The translations under genes were made by a program, and so were the position numbers. DNA of 64,000 nucleotides, taken from contig NZ_CP116619.1 of assembly GCF_030409055.1 (NCBI RefSeq), forward strand, positions 715,628 to 779,627, given 5' to 3'. The notes beneath the pieces were generated by a model, which was not told where the DNA came from, did no database searches, and saw nothing but the letters and a program-made list of their open reading frames with translations. The first letter of the stretch is position 1, and the number at the start of each line of letters is the position of its first letter. Shown in pieces: positions 18,529 to 27,017 of the stretch. This DNA is from Trichocoleus desertorum NBK24 (GTDB taxonomy: Bacteria > Cyanobacteriota > Cyanobacteriia > FACHB-46).

Positions 18529-19424
18529 AGATTTTGCAGATAATGCTGTAGCAGCCCAGTGACAATTGCAGGCTGTTCTAATTGTGGCAACACGCCTGCA
18601 TCGGGAATCACTCGAAAAGCCTGGACTGCTTTGGGGTTCAACTCAGCCAAACGTCGTCCTAGAGCAATGCCAGTAAATTGAGCCTGCTCGCCCCATACCA
18701 TGCAACTGGGTATGGTGAGCTGCCCTAAGTACTGCGTTAAGTCAAAGTAGAGATCGCCTCGTAAAAAAGCCAGTGCCGCATATTCAGCATTGGGTTGCTG
18801 CGCCGAAGCTAGATAAGCGGCCACCATTTCTGGAGAAACGCGCTCTGGCCGAGCAAAGAGAAATCGTTCTAGAAAGTTCCGTACCGCCACTTCGTTCATA
18901 GCTCCTAGCGTGTAAATGAAGCTATCCAGTAGCGGCGTGCGAATCAACTGCAAGGGGAGGCGACGGCCTGCACTTTGTCCAAAATCATCAAACCCAGAAG
19001 GACAGACCAGAAAGAGCGATCGCAAGAGGTTGGGCTGTTGAATGGCTAGACGAATCGCGATCGCAGCGGTGAGTGAAGCGGCAACCACACAAACAGGTTG
19101 CTCAGATACTTGTTGCAAAAATTCCGTTAGGGTAGTCAGATAATCGGCTACTTGGTAATCGCGCACCGGATGAGCAGATTGCCCCCAGCCAATTAAATCG
19201 GGCGCAATAATCCGGTGGGTAGTAGCGAAAGCAGCATAAACTTTAGACCATTCGTAGGCGGAGGCTCCACCCCCAAAGCTGTGCAAAAAAACGAGCGGGG
19301 GTAACCCTTCGGTATCGCTGGGAAACCAGGATTCTGGTTGAGTGGACTGAGTATAGTAGGCGATCGAACCCAGAGAGGTTTGGACCACGCTTTGCCGAAA
19401 ACCAGGAGGTTGAAACTGGAGCAT
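18525..19424 (-). CDS. Alpha/beta-hydrolase-fold protein with degenerate triad
   Basis: 299 residues of alpha/beta-hydrolase fold: oxyanion loop LHSFGGGASAYEWS, DLIGWGQSAHP, and a nucleophile elbow reading VAASLTA (Ser117) instead of G-x-S-x-G. At the acid position the usual GEKD reads GEQA (Ala248), and at the histidine position the usual GH-x-PQLE reads GVLPQLE (Val278). So Ser is kept but Asp and His are missing. It may be a non-hydrolytic relative or use different residues. No signal peptide. Its start is only 36 nt from the divergent secreted-protein gene. Confidence 0.85.
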   Translation of the reverse strand: MLQFQPPGFRQSVVQTSLGSIAYYTQSTQPESWFPSDTEGLPPLVFLHSFGGGASAYEWSKVYAAFATTHRIIAPDLIGWGQSAHPVRDYQVADYLTTLTEFLQQVSEQPVCVVAASLTAAIAIRLAIQQPNLLRSLFLVCPSGFDDFGQSAGRRLPLQLIRTPLLDSFIYTLGAMNEVAVRNFLERFLFARPERVSPEMVAAYLASAQQPNAEYAALAFLRGDLYFDLTQYLGQLTIPSCMVWGEQAQFTGIALGRRLAELNPKAVQAFRVIPDAGVLPQLEQPAIVTGLLQHYLQNL

Positions 19425-19460
19425 ATCTTGTCATGCTTAGTATCTTCACTCCTTAAGAAT

Positions 19461-19859
19461 ATGAAACAAACTCTCACTCTGGTGACAGCGATCGCCCTCT
19501 CTTTAGCTACTACAGTTCCAGCACGTGCTGCTTTGCCCGATCAAGAAACCTACGATTTTGTCACCGAGCACTACAGTTTGCTACTAGAAGATACGAGAGG
19601 TGGCTGTAGTAATTACGCCAATCCTGGCACCCTATCTCAAGCATCAGACAATTCTCCACTAGTCAGTGTGAACGTCCTCCAAATGCAAGGAGAAGTTGGC
19701 GGCTCTATGTGCAACGGAGTCTTTGAGTTCAAGGAACTGAATGTGAATTGCCAAACAGCGGAGGTAATGTACCGTGATCTAATTGGCTCACCCGCTAACT
19801 GGACTGAGCAACCCTACCAAAATGAGGGCCTGGCTAATAAGGTTTGTTCGCTACTTTAG
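19461..19859 (+). CDS. Small secreted protein with four cysteines
   Basis: 132 residues from ATG 19461. A Sec signal peptide (about 1-23, LTLVTAIALSLATTVPARA) precedes a mature part of about 109 residues. Its four cysteines (GGCSNY, MCNGV, NCQTA, KVCSLL) could form two disulfides in the periplasm. No known domain recognised. The upstream in-frame extension into the hydrolase gene is rejected because ATG 19461 gives a clean signal peptide. Confidence 0.75.
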   Translation: MKQTLTLVTAIALSLATTVPARAALPDQETYDFVTEHYSLLLEDTRGGCSNYANPGTLSQASDNSPLVSVNVLQMQGEVGGSMCNGVFEFKELNVNCQTAEVMYRDLIGSPANWTEQPYQNEGLANKVCSLL

Positions 19860-19912
19860 TTAGTGGAGACAAAATTGCTCCATACACTTGAGAGGAACTC
19901 TGGAAAAGCAGT

Positions 19913-21196
19913 ATGGCCCCTAGAAACTCCGTGTCGTGGGATGCAGGCCGATTTCTAAAAACATTGGCCTACTTTGATGTCATTCCCCTTTTTAATTGCT
20001 TACAGCGGCTGTTCAAAGGACAAACTCAGCATCCGATCAATTCCCCAACTGGAGCAAAACGCATGGGTGTGGTTTTAGTGGTAGGAGCAATCAGCGACCT
20101 GGGGCAACAAGTCGTCCAACGCTTACGGGCGCAAGGGTATCAAGTGCGATCGCTCGTACCCAATTTATCGCAAGGGCAAGAAATTTTGGACGCAGAGGTG
20201 GATTTGGTCGTGGCAGACATCACCCAACCCGAAACGCTGATTCCGCAGACTTTGGGTAGTATTGACGCGATCGCTTATTGCCCGGATACTACCCTGGCAT
20301 CTGGGGGCATCAACTCCCCAAGCCCAACCACATCTTTAGCCATACAAAACTTGGTCGAAGCTGCTGCTCATGTCCTGAGCCAGTCTGGAGAAACTACTCT
20401 TTTTGATTTCACCTACCCCTCCACAAATCTAAAAGAGCTTTGGGGCGCGGTCGATGACGTGGTGATGGGAGGTGTGAGCCAAAGCGAGATGCGCCTCAGT
20501 GACACTAGCGCTTTATTCATGGGCAATGTCTCAACTGCGAACTCTGGCGGCTTTGCCTCCATCCGCACTCGTAACTTCTCATCCGCGATCGCCCTAGGCA
20601 ATTACCAAGGCATCAAGCTACGGGTCAAGGGCGATGGTAACCGCTATAAGTTTCTGCTGCGAACCGAGGAGAAATGGGATGGTGTCGCTTATTCCTACTC
20701 CTTTGATACCGTTTCTGATCAATGGATGGATGTTGAAATTCCTTTCAGTGCTTTGATTCCAGTCTTTCGCGCTAAAACTGTACCCGATGATGGCCCAATC
20801 GACCCCAACCGCATTTGCTCCTGCCAGTTCATGCTGAGCAAGTTTGAGTATGACGGAGGCTTAAACCCTCAATTTACCGCTGGTCAGTTTCAGCTCGAAA
20901 TTTCCTCTGTCAAAGCTTATGGTGGCCCCACCCTACCTCAGTTTGTTTTGCTTAGCGTCGCCACCTCTCCCCAGCCAGATCAATTAGAGAGTGATTCAAC
21001 CTCACTTCCCCAAGGCGAAGAACGGGTGCGATCGAGTGGTATTCCACACACGATCATTCGTCTCCACCCATCAACTGCATCACTAGGCGATCGCTTTTCA
21101 GACTTAGCCACACCAGCAGATATTGCCGAGTTGTGCGTACAAGTTTTAGCCCAACCTGAAGCTTGCAATCGTACTTTTGAAAAAGCCGTGAATTGA
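19913..21196 (+). CDS. Rossmann-fold / CIA30 fusion, HCF173-like
   Basis: 427 residues. An atypical NAD(P)-binding domain (about 51-150; VVLVVGAISDLGQQVVQRLRAQGYQV) lacks the usual TG of the GATGxxG loop. It is interrupted by a CIA30 domain (about 160-335; WGAVDDVVMGGVSQSEMRL, GFASIRTRNFSS, YQGIKLRVKGDGNRYKFLLRTE). The C-terminus returns to an SDR-like end (GIPHTIIRLHP...TPADIAELCVQVL). This arrangement is that of plant HCF173, which promotes psbA translation, and its cyanobacterial relatives. A role in photosystem II biogenesis is therefore a reasonable inference. Confidence 0.8.
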   Translation: MAPRNSVSWDAGRFLKTLAYFDVIPLFNCLQRLFKGQTQHPINSPTGAKRMGVVLVVGAISDLGQQVVQRLRAQGYQVRSLVPNLSQGQEILDAEVDLVVADITQPETLIPQTLGSIDAIAYCPDTTLASGGINSPSPTTSLAIQNLVEAAAHVLSQSGETTLFDFTYPSTNLKELWGAVDDVVMGGVSQSEMRLSDTSALFMGNVSTANSGGFASIRTRNFSSAIALGNYQGIKLRVKGDGNRYKFLLRTEEKWDGVAYSYSFDTVSDQWMDVEIPFSALIPVFRAKTVPDDGPIDPNRICSCQFMLSKFEYDGGLNPQFTAGQFQLEISSVKAYGGPTLPQFVLLSVATSPQPDQLESDSTSLPQGEERVRSSGIPHTIIRLHPSTASLGDRFSDLATPADIAELCVQVLAQPEACNRTFEKAVN

Positions 21197-21278
21197 GGGT
21201 GATATTGAGCCAGCGATCGCTCCCCTAACAGGTAAGGTAAGGATTAGATCCACATAGATGAACGCATCCTGAACCCTA

Positions 21279-21701
21279 ATGCAACCCCTGACAGAACTCA
21301 CAGTCGAAGCAGCACACAAAATTCTTCAAACCTTTACTTGTATCGAGCAAGGCTCTACCGAATCTCTACCCTCAAATGCGCTAGTTCGGCAGGCACTCCT
21401 ATTAGTGACCGATCTTTCCGACTATCAGATGTTTGGTATTTGTGCTGACACAGTGACTCAGGGGTTAGCCGCTCTCAAGAGTTATTTACCAGCCTTGGGC
21501 TACAGCGCAGACGAGCTGACAGTTAACCCAATTGAGGGGCCAGCCTACATCAAATTCAACTCCAAAACTGGCTTGTGTTATGCCAGTCCTTACCCAGGTT
21601 CCCATCGTGGCGTTTTGGTTTCCTGCCAGTCAGCTCTGAGCAATGGCATTAATGAAATGTACGGGCACTTACCCCTAGATTTATTCTTAGAAGCTGCGTG
21701 A
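21279..21701 (+). CDS. DUF1824-family protein
   Basis: 140 residues, soluble. LTVEAAHKILQTFTCIE, LRQ-like ALVRQALLLVTDLSDYQMFGICADTVTQGLAALKSYLPALGY and the closing SALSNGINEMYGHLPLDLF match DUF1824, a family largely confined to cyanobacteria and plastids. Function unknown. It ends four bases before the stop of the convergent linker-like gene. Confidence 0.85.
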   Translation: MQPLTELTVEAAHKILQTFTCIEQGSTESLPSNALVRQALLLVTDLSDYQMFGICADTVTQGLAALKSYLPALGYSADELTVNPIEGPAYIKFNSKTGLCYASPYPGSHRGVLVSCQSALSNGINEMYGHLPLDLFLEAA

Positions 21702-21705
21702 GTTC

Positions 21706-22419
21706 CTAGATCATTGCTTTGCGCAAAGCTCGACGCTGCTCTGATGAGAGCGCTGCCACCACCTGCTCAGGGTCAGAAGATTCAAACAACTTGACTAGAT
21801 CCCAGAGTTCCTCATCTTCCTTAGAACCAAGGGGAGCTAAGACTTCATCAGCTTCGGGATGCCGACACACCCCGCCATCACAGTTAAGCCCTAACTGATG
21901 CCAGTAGAGGGTAGGAACACCCCAGCCCCGCTGACCAAAATGCTCGTGATTTAACAAATGAGATTCCAAATATGCTTTAGGGGACGCATAGTACTTCTGC
22001 TCGCGAGGATAGGGCACTGTGAAGCAGCCAAAAGCTTTCCGATATTCTTCTGAGTCCAGGATGGCAGTCACGAGCTGAGCCACTCCTTGCTTCATCAAAA
22101 TATTGCAGTAGAGCTGGATTTCTTCTTGATCCATGGGAGCGCGACCCATGAACTTTTTGAAGCACCAATCTAAAAACTTGAGATTAGAAGCATGGTGATA
22201 GAAGGCTTGCAGAAAAACTTCTGAATGGCCCAATTCTTTGAGAAATCGTCTAACCCCAATTTTGTCTTTCAAAAAGTTTTTCTCGATTTGAGCTAGACTC
22301 TGACGCTCATAGGCATAGGGCTGCCGCTCTAGCACTTGGCGATAAATTTGGGTCAAAGCAAAGCGGCGCTCCTCTGGAGAAGAGTGACGGCTGACCGTAA
22401 TGGGTTGAACTTGGGTCAT
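21706..22419 (-). CDS. Phycobilisome-linker-domain protein
   Basis: 237 residues from ATG 22419, preceded by GGGAG; an ATG at 22467 adds 16 residues. Residues about 17-150 are one phycobilisome linker domain (PF00427-type): LTQIYRQVLERQPYAYERQ, KIGVRRFLKELGHSEVFLQAFY, NLKFLDWCFKKFMGRAPMDQEEI and LDSEEYRKAFGCFTVPYPRE. The C-terminal 80 residues, with NCDGGVCRHPEADEV, match no rod, core or CpcG linker that I know. It lies 71 nt downstream of the biliprotein-like gene, so the two probably form an operon. Confidence 0.85.
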   Translation of the reverse strand: MTQVQPITVSRHSSPEERRFALTQIYRQVLERQPYAYERQSLAQIEKNFLKDKIGVRRFLKELGHSEVFLQAFYHHASNLKFLDWCFKKFMGRAPMDQEEIQLYCNILMKQGVAQLVTAILDSEEYRKAFGCFTVPYPREQKYYASPKAYLESHLLNHEHFGQRGWGVPTLYWHQLGLNCDGGVCRHPEADEVLAPLGSKEDEELWDLVKLFESSDPEQVVAALSSEQRRALRKAMI

Positions 22420-22490
22420 GGTGGGTCTCCCGTAAAGGTATTGAGGTGAAATACCTGAGTCGGGCATATGGAGTTAGGAAAGCTTTGGAA

Positions 22491-22967
22491 TTAAGCGTGG
22501 GACTGGAGAGATTGCAGCACAATATCTAGGTAAGGGCGTACCAAGGTGCCGCTGGTGGGAGACAAACTGCTAGTAACGGCTTCTTGTAAAGCGCGATAGG
22601 CGATCGTGCATTGGCTCGTTTTACGATGTGCCAGCAAGATGGTATCGAGCCAAGACATCATCTGTTCTTTGAAGAAAACTTCATCGTCTCGCAAAATTGA
22701 GACGGCAATATAACGTAGAACCTCGGTCATGTCGTACTTGCAGCGCTGACCATGTTGCTGAATGATCTCTGGATAAGCCTGGGCCAACTTACGCAAAGCT
22801 TGTAAAACCAGTTTGTCACTATGATCTCGTAGCTGTTGATAGGTTTCCACGCGAACTTTGTAACTTTGGAGATATTGTTCTAGCGGGTCCAGCTCTCGTG
22901 AGTTGAGATAGCGGCCATCCGCTTCCAAGATATTTTTTTCCAGAGTGTGATTGAGAGTATGCATCAT
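22491..22967 (-). CDS. Phycobilisome (biliprotein-like) globin-fold protein
   Basis: 158 residues, all-helical. ILEADGRYLNSRELDPLEQYLQSYKVR and QRCKYDMTEVLRYIAVSILRDD align with the phycobiliprotein fold. Cys76 sits at the usual bilin-attachment position, but the C-x-R-D motif reads C-K-Y-D, with Tyr for the bilin-contacting Arg. A second Cys is in SQCTIAYRAL. It is not an ordinary phycocyanin or allophycocyanin subunit; it belongs to a divergent 'phycobilisome protein' family of unknown role. The linker-like gene follows on the same strand. Confidence 0.8.
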   Translation of the reverse strand: MMHTLNHTLEKNILEADGRYLNSRELDPLEQYLQSYKVRVETYQQLRDHSDKLVLQALRKLAQAYPEIIQQHGQRCKYDMTEVLRYIAVSILRDDEVFFKEQMMSWLDTILLAHRKTSQCTIAYRALQEAVTSSLSPTSGTLVRPYLDIVLQSLQSHA

Positions 22968-23170
22968 GGTTCGGCGCTGAACTAAGTCACTTTAAAGGCA
23001 CTGCTTCTTCATCAGACTGCCCTGAGGCAATAACAAGCTCAACAGATTGAAGCGATTCTTAATACAATTTTTTTGTCACTTCTACAAACCGGAAGCGTAG
23101 CAAGTTAAAGGTTCAGTTCCTATGAAGAAACCATGCAGTTTTACTGAAGAACAAGTTAGCCTAGAAGCAG

Positions 23171-23695
23171 GTGAGCGCTTGGAATAAACCATCAACAGAC
23201 AGGTCAACCAAAGCAATGAATTGGATTTTAAGTTTAGTTGGAAAAGCCCTGGGGATCGTATTGCTCTTTAGTGGTGGCACCGTTTCTACAGCCATCTTGT
23301 TAGGCATTGCTGCGAGCCACGCCACGGGAGGGATTCTGGCACTGCTGTCTATGTTGCTGGTTTTCTTTGGTCTAGCACCTGCATTGATTGGCGCTGGGTT
23401 GCTGTTTCTAGGGGCATCGGCAAAACGGCGGCTGATCCGAGAGCGATTTTTTCAAACTTTGCATATTCAGCAAGGGCGGTTGTCTTTGTTAGATTTTTCA
23501 GCGGCGGCTCGCTTGGAACCCGCGATCGCTCGTCGGCATTTAGATGGCTGGGCTAAAGAGTTTAATGCCACCTTTGAGGTGAGTGATGAGGGCGAAATCT
23601 ACTATGTGTTTGCACCCGTTGCAACTCCGCTCTACAACCGTGACCCCCTATCTTCGCTAAATTATTTTGTGCGTCGCTTAGAGGGGATTCTCTAG
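23171..23695 (+). CDS. Membrane protein with two TM helices and a soluble C-terminal domain
   Basis: GTG at 23171 gives 174 residues; ATG at 23216 (MNWILSLVGKALG) is an equally good start. Two helices (about 20-50 and 54-80) precede a cytoplasmic domain, SLLDFSAAARLEPAIARRHLDGWAKEFNATFEVSDEGEIYYVF. That domain looks like a small winged-helix or helical hairpin module found in cyanobacterial membrane proteins of unknown function. No operon partners. Confidence 0.7.
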   Translation: MSAWNKPSTDRSTKAMNWILSLVGKALGIVLLFSGGTVSTAILLGIAASHATGGILALLSMLLVFFGLAPALIGAGLLFLGASAKRRLIRERFFQTLHIQQGRLSLLDFSAAARLEPAIARRHLDGWAKEFNATFEVSDEGEIYYVFAPVATPLYNRDPLSSLNYFVRRLEGIL

Positions 23696-24074
23696 AATTT
23701 CAAATTGGGCCAGAAGTTACCTCGAAAGTTGCAGAGTCTGGTTTATCTGGTCTTTCTGGTTTATCGGTCTTGTGAAGTGCCCCGAATAGAGCCCCGAATA
23801 GAGATTTATACATTGAAATATCCTGGGCTTATGATTAGGTAAACTTATTGAAAGATCAGGCAAAAGAGAGACATTTTTGCAATTGTTCAATCACCTGGGA
23901 TCAATACTCTACAACCGTTCAAGGCGAATTTGTGCATGAATTTTTCAAATTAGCGATCGCAACCCTTCAGCTTATCGGTTACTATCTTTTACTAAGCCTA
24001 AGGTCACAAATTGATTGCTGTGTTCTTCATATTTTGTTACAAAAGGTGAAGAGCTGTTTCAATTGAGAACCTGC
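23696..24074. repeat. Non-coding gap with short tandem duplications
   Basis: 379 nt without a supported gene. TCTGGTTTATC occurs at 23737-23747 and 23755-23765 (18-nt period). GCCCCGAATAGA is perfectly duplicated at 23779-23790 and 23791-23802. A 72-codon TTG-started frame at 23848-24066 has no family features and is not called. Confidence 0.6.
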
Positions 24075-24875
24075 ATGTTTGGCGGTCTTTCTGGTTTGAC
24101 AACTCCTCCCGGTTCCGGCACCGACTTTGGTGAGCGTATGCTCAACACGGTTGCCAGCCAAAGTATTCGTCATCTGTTTACTCAGAGCGAGTCAGTGGAG
24201 GTTGCTGTCCGTTGCTTCCCTTCCAGCAAACTCCTCCAGGGCAGCATTGACAGCTTCAAGATGAGCGGTCGTGGTTTAATCATCCGCAAGGATTTTTGGG
24301 TCGAGGAAATGTCATTTGAAACGGATGCAGTTTCAATTGATTTTGGCTCGATTTTGGGTGGAAAAATTCGTTTGAAGCAGTCAACCCAAGCTGTTGCTCA
24401 AGTTACCTTGACAGAAGACGGTATTAACCAAGCGTTCCAGTCTGAGCTGGTGCAAAAACGTCTTCAAAACCTCACCATGTCAGAACTGACTAACCTGTCT
24501 GGGGGAGAGCCCGTTTCATTTCGCGAAGTGCAGTTACAGTTGCTGCCCAATAACCAAGTCAAGATCTTGGCTAAGACTGACCTACCTAACTGTGAGGCGG
24601 TTCCGGTCAGTATGAGCGCAACCCTGGATGTAGAACGACGGCGACGAATTTTATTTCAGAATTCTCAGTTTGAGCCAGAGGTAGTCCCTGAGTCCTTACG
24701 GGCTATTTCTGAAATTCTGACCAAGGCATTTGCTCAAGTGCTAAATGAAATGGTTGACCTCGATCGCTTCAACCTAGATGGAGTGCTGATGCGGATCAAT
24801 CGCTTGGAAACTCAGGGCAAGAAGCTAGTTTTTAGTGGTTATGCTCAGATTGATCGCTTTCCAGGTGGTAACTAA
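24075..24875 (+). CDS. DUF2993 (LmeA-like) protein
   Basis: 266 residues from ATG 24075 (MFGGLSGLTTPPGSGTDFGERML). The repeated pattern VEVAVRCFPSSKLLQGSIDSFKMSGRGLIIRKDFWVEEMSFETDAVSIDFGSILGGKIRLKQ is typical of DUF2993, which includes the mycobacterial phospholipid-binding LmeA. No signal peptide is evident. Cyanobacterial members are of unknown function; lipid binding at a membrane is inferred. exbB follows 151 nt downstream. Confidence 0.8.
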   Translation: MFGGLSGLTTPPGSGTDFGERMLNTVASQSIRHLFTQSESVEVAVRCFPSSKLLQGSIDSFKMSGRGLIIRKDFWVEEMSFETDAVSIDFGSILGGKIRLKQSTQAVAQVTLTEDGINQAFQSELVQKRLQNLTMSELTNLSGGEPVSFREVQLQLLPNNQVKILAKTDLPNCEAVPVSMSATLDVERRRRILFQNSQFEPEVVPESLRAISEILTKAFAQVLNEMVDLDRFNLDGVLMRINRLETQGKKLVFSGYAQIDRFPGGN

Positions 24876-24887
24876 GCCTTTAAGTTG

Positions 24888-24947
24888 GGGCTTAGAGGCC
24901 AAGGTCTAGAGCCAAGTGGTCTAGAGGCAAGCGGTCTAGAGGCAAGC
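24888..24947. repeat. 15-nt tandem repeat, four copies
   Basis: Units based on GGTCTAGAGGCAAGC lie head to tail: a degenerate copy at 24888-24902, one with two changes at 24903-24917, and two identical copies at 24918-24932 and 24933-24947. It lies in the gap between the DUF2993 gene and exbB and abuts a HIP1-like GCGATCGC. Confidence 0.85.
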
Positions 24948-25026
24948 GATCGCATCTCGTAACTCAATTACGAACTGGTAAGCTGTTCAAGGTGAACCTA
25001 TCTCTCTGCTTGAAAGCTTATCTGGC

Positions 25027-25674
25027 ATGGCATTCGCGAACTTATTCATCTTAGGCGGCGTTGTAATGTGGCCGTTGTTAGGATTTTCGCTCCTGGCAAT
25101 GGCTTTGATCTTGGAGCGAGGTGCCTTTTGGTTCCGGATTACTCAACGGCAAGACCGTGTAGTGCGCGAAGCGCTGAGCCTATACAAACGCAGTCCTCAA
25201 GCGGCATTTCAGAGACTAGAGCAAAATGCTGATCTGCCCATCACTCGCATTTTTTTGACTGCATTGGAGCTAGAGCAGCCCTCGCCAGAGGAATTTCGCT
25301 TGGCTTTAGAAAGTGCGGCCCAAGCAGAGCTACCCTTGCTTAAGCGCTTTAATACTATCTTTGAAACCATCATTAGCGTCTCACCCTTGCTAGGTCTGCT
25401 CGGAACCATTCTGGGCTTGATTGGCTCTTTTGCTTCGCTGCGAGTTGGAGATTTAGGTGGTACTAACGCTACCGGAGTAACAGCTGGCATTAGTGAAGCC
25501 TTAATTTCTACTGCCTCTGGATTAGTGGTGGCTATCTTTACCCTGCTATTTGCCAATACATTCCGAGGGTTATATCAACGGCAAATTGCGCTAATTCAAG
25601 AATACGGAGGGCAGTTGGAACTGCTTTATCGCCACCGCTATGAGCGGGGTGACTTGCCTTACGCTTCTCCTTAA
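25027..25674 (+). CDS. exbB: MotA/TolQ/ExbB proton-channel protein
   Basis: 215 residues with three membrane helices: about 7-28 (ILGGVVMWPLLGFSLLAMALILE), 118-140 (SVSPLLGLLGTILGLIGSFASL) and 157-180 (ISEALISTASGLVVAIFTLLFAN). The ISVSPLLGLLGTILGLI and EALISTASGLVVAI motifs are diagnostic. It would pair with ExbD to form a proton-driven motor. No exbD is next to it; the window's only one is at 6147-6548. Its TAA overlaps the stop of the convergent kinase gene by four bases. Confidence 0.9.
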   Translation: MAFANLFILGGVVMWPLLGFSLLAMALILERGAFWFRITQRQDRVVREALSLYKRSPQAAFQRLEQNADLPITRIFLTALELEQPSPEEFRLALESAAQAELPLLKRFNTIFETIISVSPLLGLLGTILGLIGSFASLRVGDLGGTNATGVTAGISEALISTASGLVVAIFTLLFANTFRGLYQRQIALIQEYGGQLELLYRHRYERGDLPYASP

Positions 25675-27017
25675 TTGAATTCTGCTTTCGGCAACTGAGC
25701 TTGGAGATGTACGATAAAAGTCGTTCCTAATCCCACCTGAGATTTGAAGTTGATGCTGCCGTTGTGCATTTCCACTAACTGCCGCGTCAAGGCGAGTCCT
25801 AATCCAGTGCCTTCATGTTTACGATTTAAGGCACTATCAATCTGCTGAAAAGCTTCAAAGAGCAAGTGGTGCTTGTCTATGGCAATGCCGATACCTGTGT
25901 CTTCTACTTCGATCGTGACTGTGGTGCCATCGCAACGCATGCGGAGCCAAACCTGCCCACCTTGAGGCGTGAACTTAACTGCATTCGAGAGCAGGTTTAA
26001 GAGGATTTGTTTAACTCTGCGTTCATCACCTACAAAGCGATCGCAGTTTTGCAAACCTGCTAAGTCGTGACTGAGCCTCAACTTCTGGGCATAAGCTTTT
26101 TCGCGCAGCAAGGCAACGCATTGTTCCGCTACGTCTTGCAAAGAGAAACAGCTAATTTGTAAGGAAGCTTTGCCTGCCTCAATTTTGGATAGATCTAAAA
26201 TATCGTTAATCAGTTGCAGCAGATGAGCACCGCTGTTGTGAATGATCCCTAAGTACTCGCTTTGTTTGGGCGTCAGCGAGCCAAATAAGCAGCTAAGGAG
26301 AGCGGAAGACATGCCAATCACTGAAGTGAGCGGAGTGCGTAGTTCGTGGCTCATGGTGGCTAGAAACTCACTTTTGGCCTGACTAGCTTTACAGGCAGCC
26401 GTTAAGGCATCTTGGAGTTGTTCGGTGCGCTCGGATAAAGCTTGACGAGTTTCGATCAGCTCAGTGATGTCGCGGGATGTCCCAAGCAGACCATAAACCT
26501 CACCGTCTGGTTTTTTGAGGGGTACTTTGAATGTGTCTAGGTGACGCATGCCACTCGGAAAAATAACGGTTTCTTGGGCGTGCAGGGTTTGACCCGACCG
26601 AAACACTTGCAAATTTTGCTCGGCAAAATGATTGAGTAAGTTGCTAGGGAGACACTCAAAGATGGATTTACCTTGGATGCATTGCCGATCGCTGTAACCA
26701 AGTGATTTGGCGAAGGCGTGATTGCAAAACGATAAAGTCATGCCCTCGCGATGCAAAACAAAAATATGATCGGGTAGGGCGTCGAAGAAGTATTCTAGCT
26801 CGGCTGTGCGTTGTGCCACCTGAGCTTCTAAGGTGTGATTGTGCCGCTGAATTTGTTGATAGAGAGTGGCTTGATGAATCGCGATCGCCAATTGATCGGC
26901 CACTGCCGTTAACAGTTCCACCTCTGAGGCATGCCAATAACGCGGGTAATGATTTGGTGAATGACCATATGGAGCAAATACATCTCTTCGGATTGCCAAA
27001 CGCGATCGCTCTCCCAT
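25671..27017 (-). pseudogene. Sensor histidine kinase, C-terminal fragment (PAS-HisKA-HATPase) after a frameshift
   Basis: 448 residues. It begins mid-domain: the first natural segment, HASEVELLTAVADQLAIAIHQATLYQQI, is the last helix of a GAF domain. A coiled coil (HNHTLEAQVAQRTAELE), a PAS domain (about 70-190, FFDALPDHIFVLHREGMTL), HisKA with MSHELRTPLTSVIG, and a HATPase domain (NLLSNAVKFTPQGG, DTGIGI, GTGLGLALTRQL) follow. The missing GAF front is in the frame of 26909-28189, overlapping by 109 nt. Read together they make one soluble kinase of about 840 residues. It may be a real mutation, a sequencing error, or two separately made proteins starting at ATG 27017. Confidence 0.75.

Noticed and set aside
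23848-24066. 72-codon TTG-started frame
   Set aside because: No recognisable features, overlaps the DUF2993 upstream region, and composition is typical of non-coding DNA.
24888-24947. CRISPR array
   Set aside because: Units are contiguous 15-mers without spacers and there are no cas genes.
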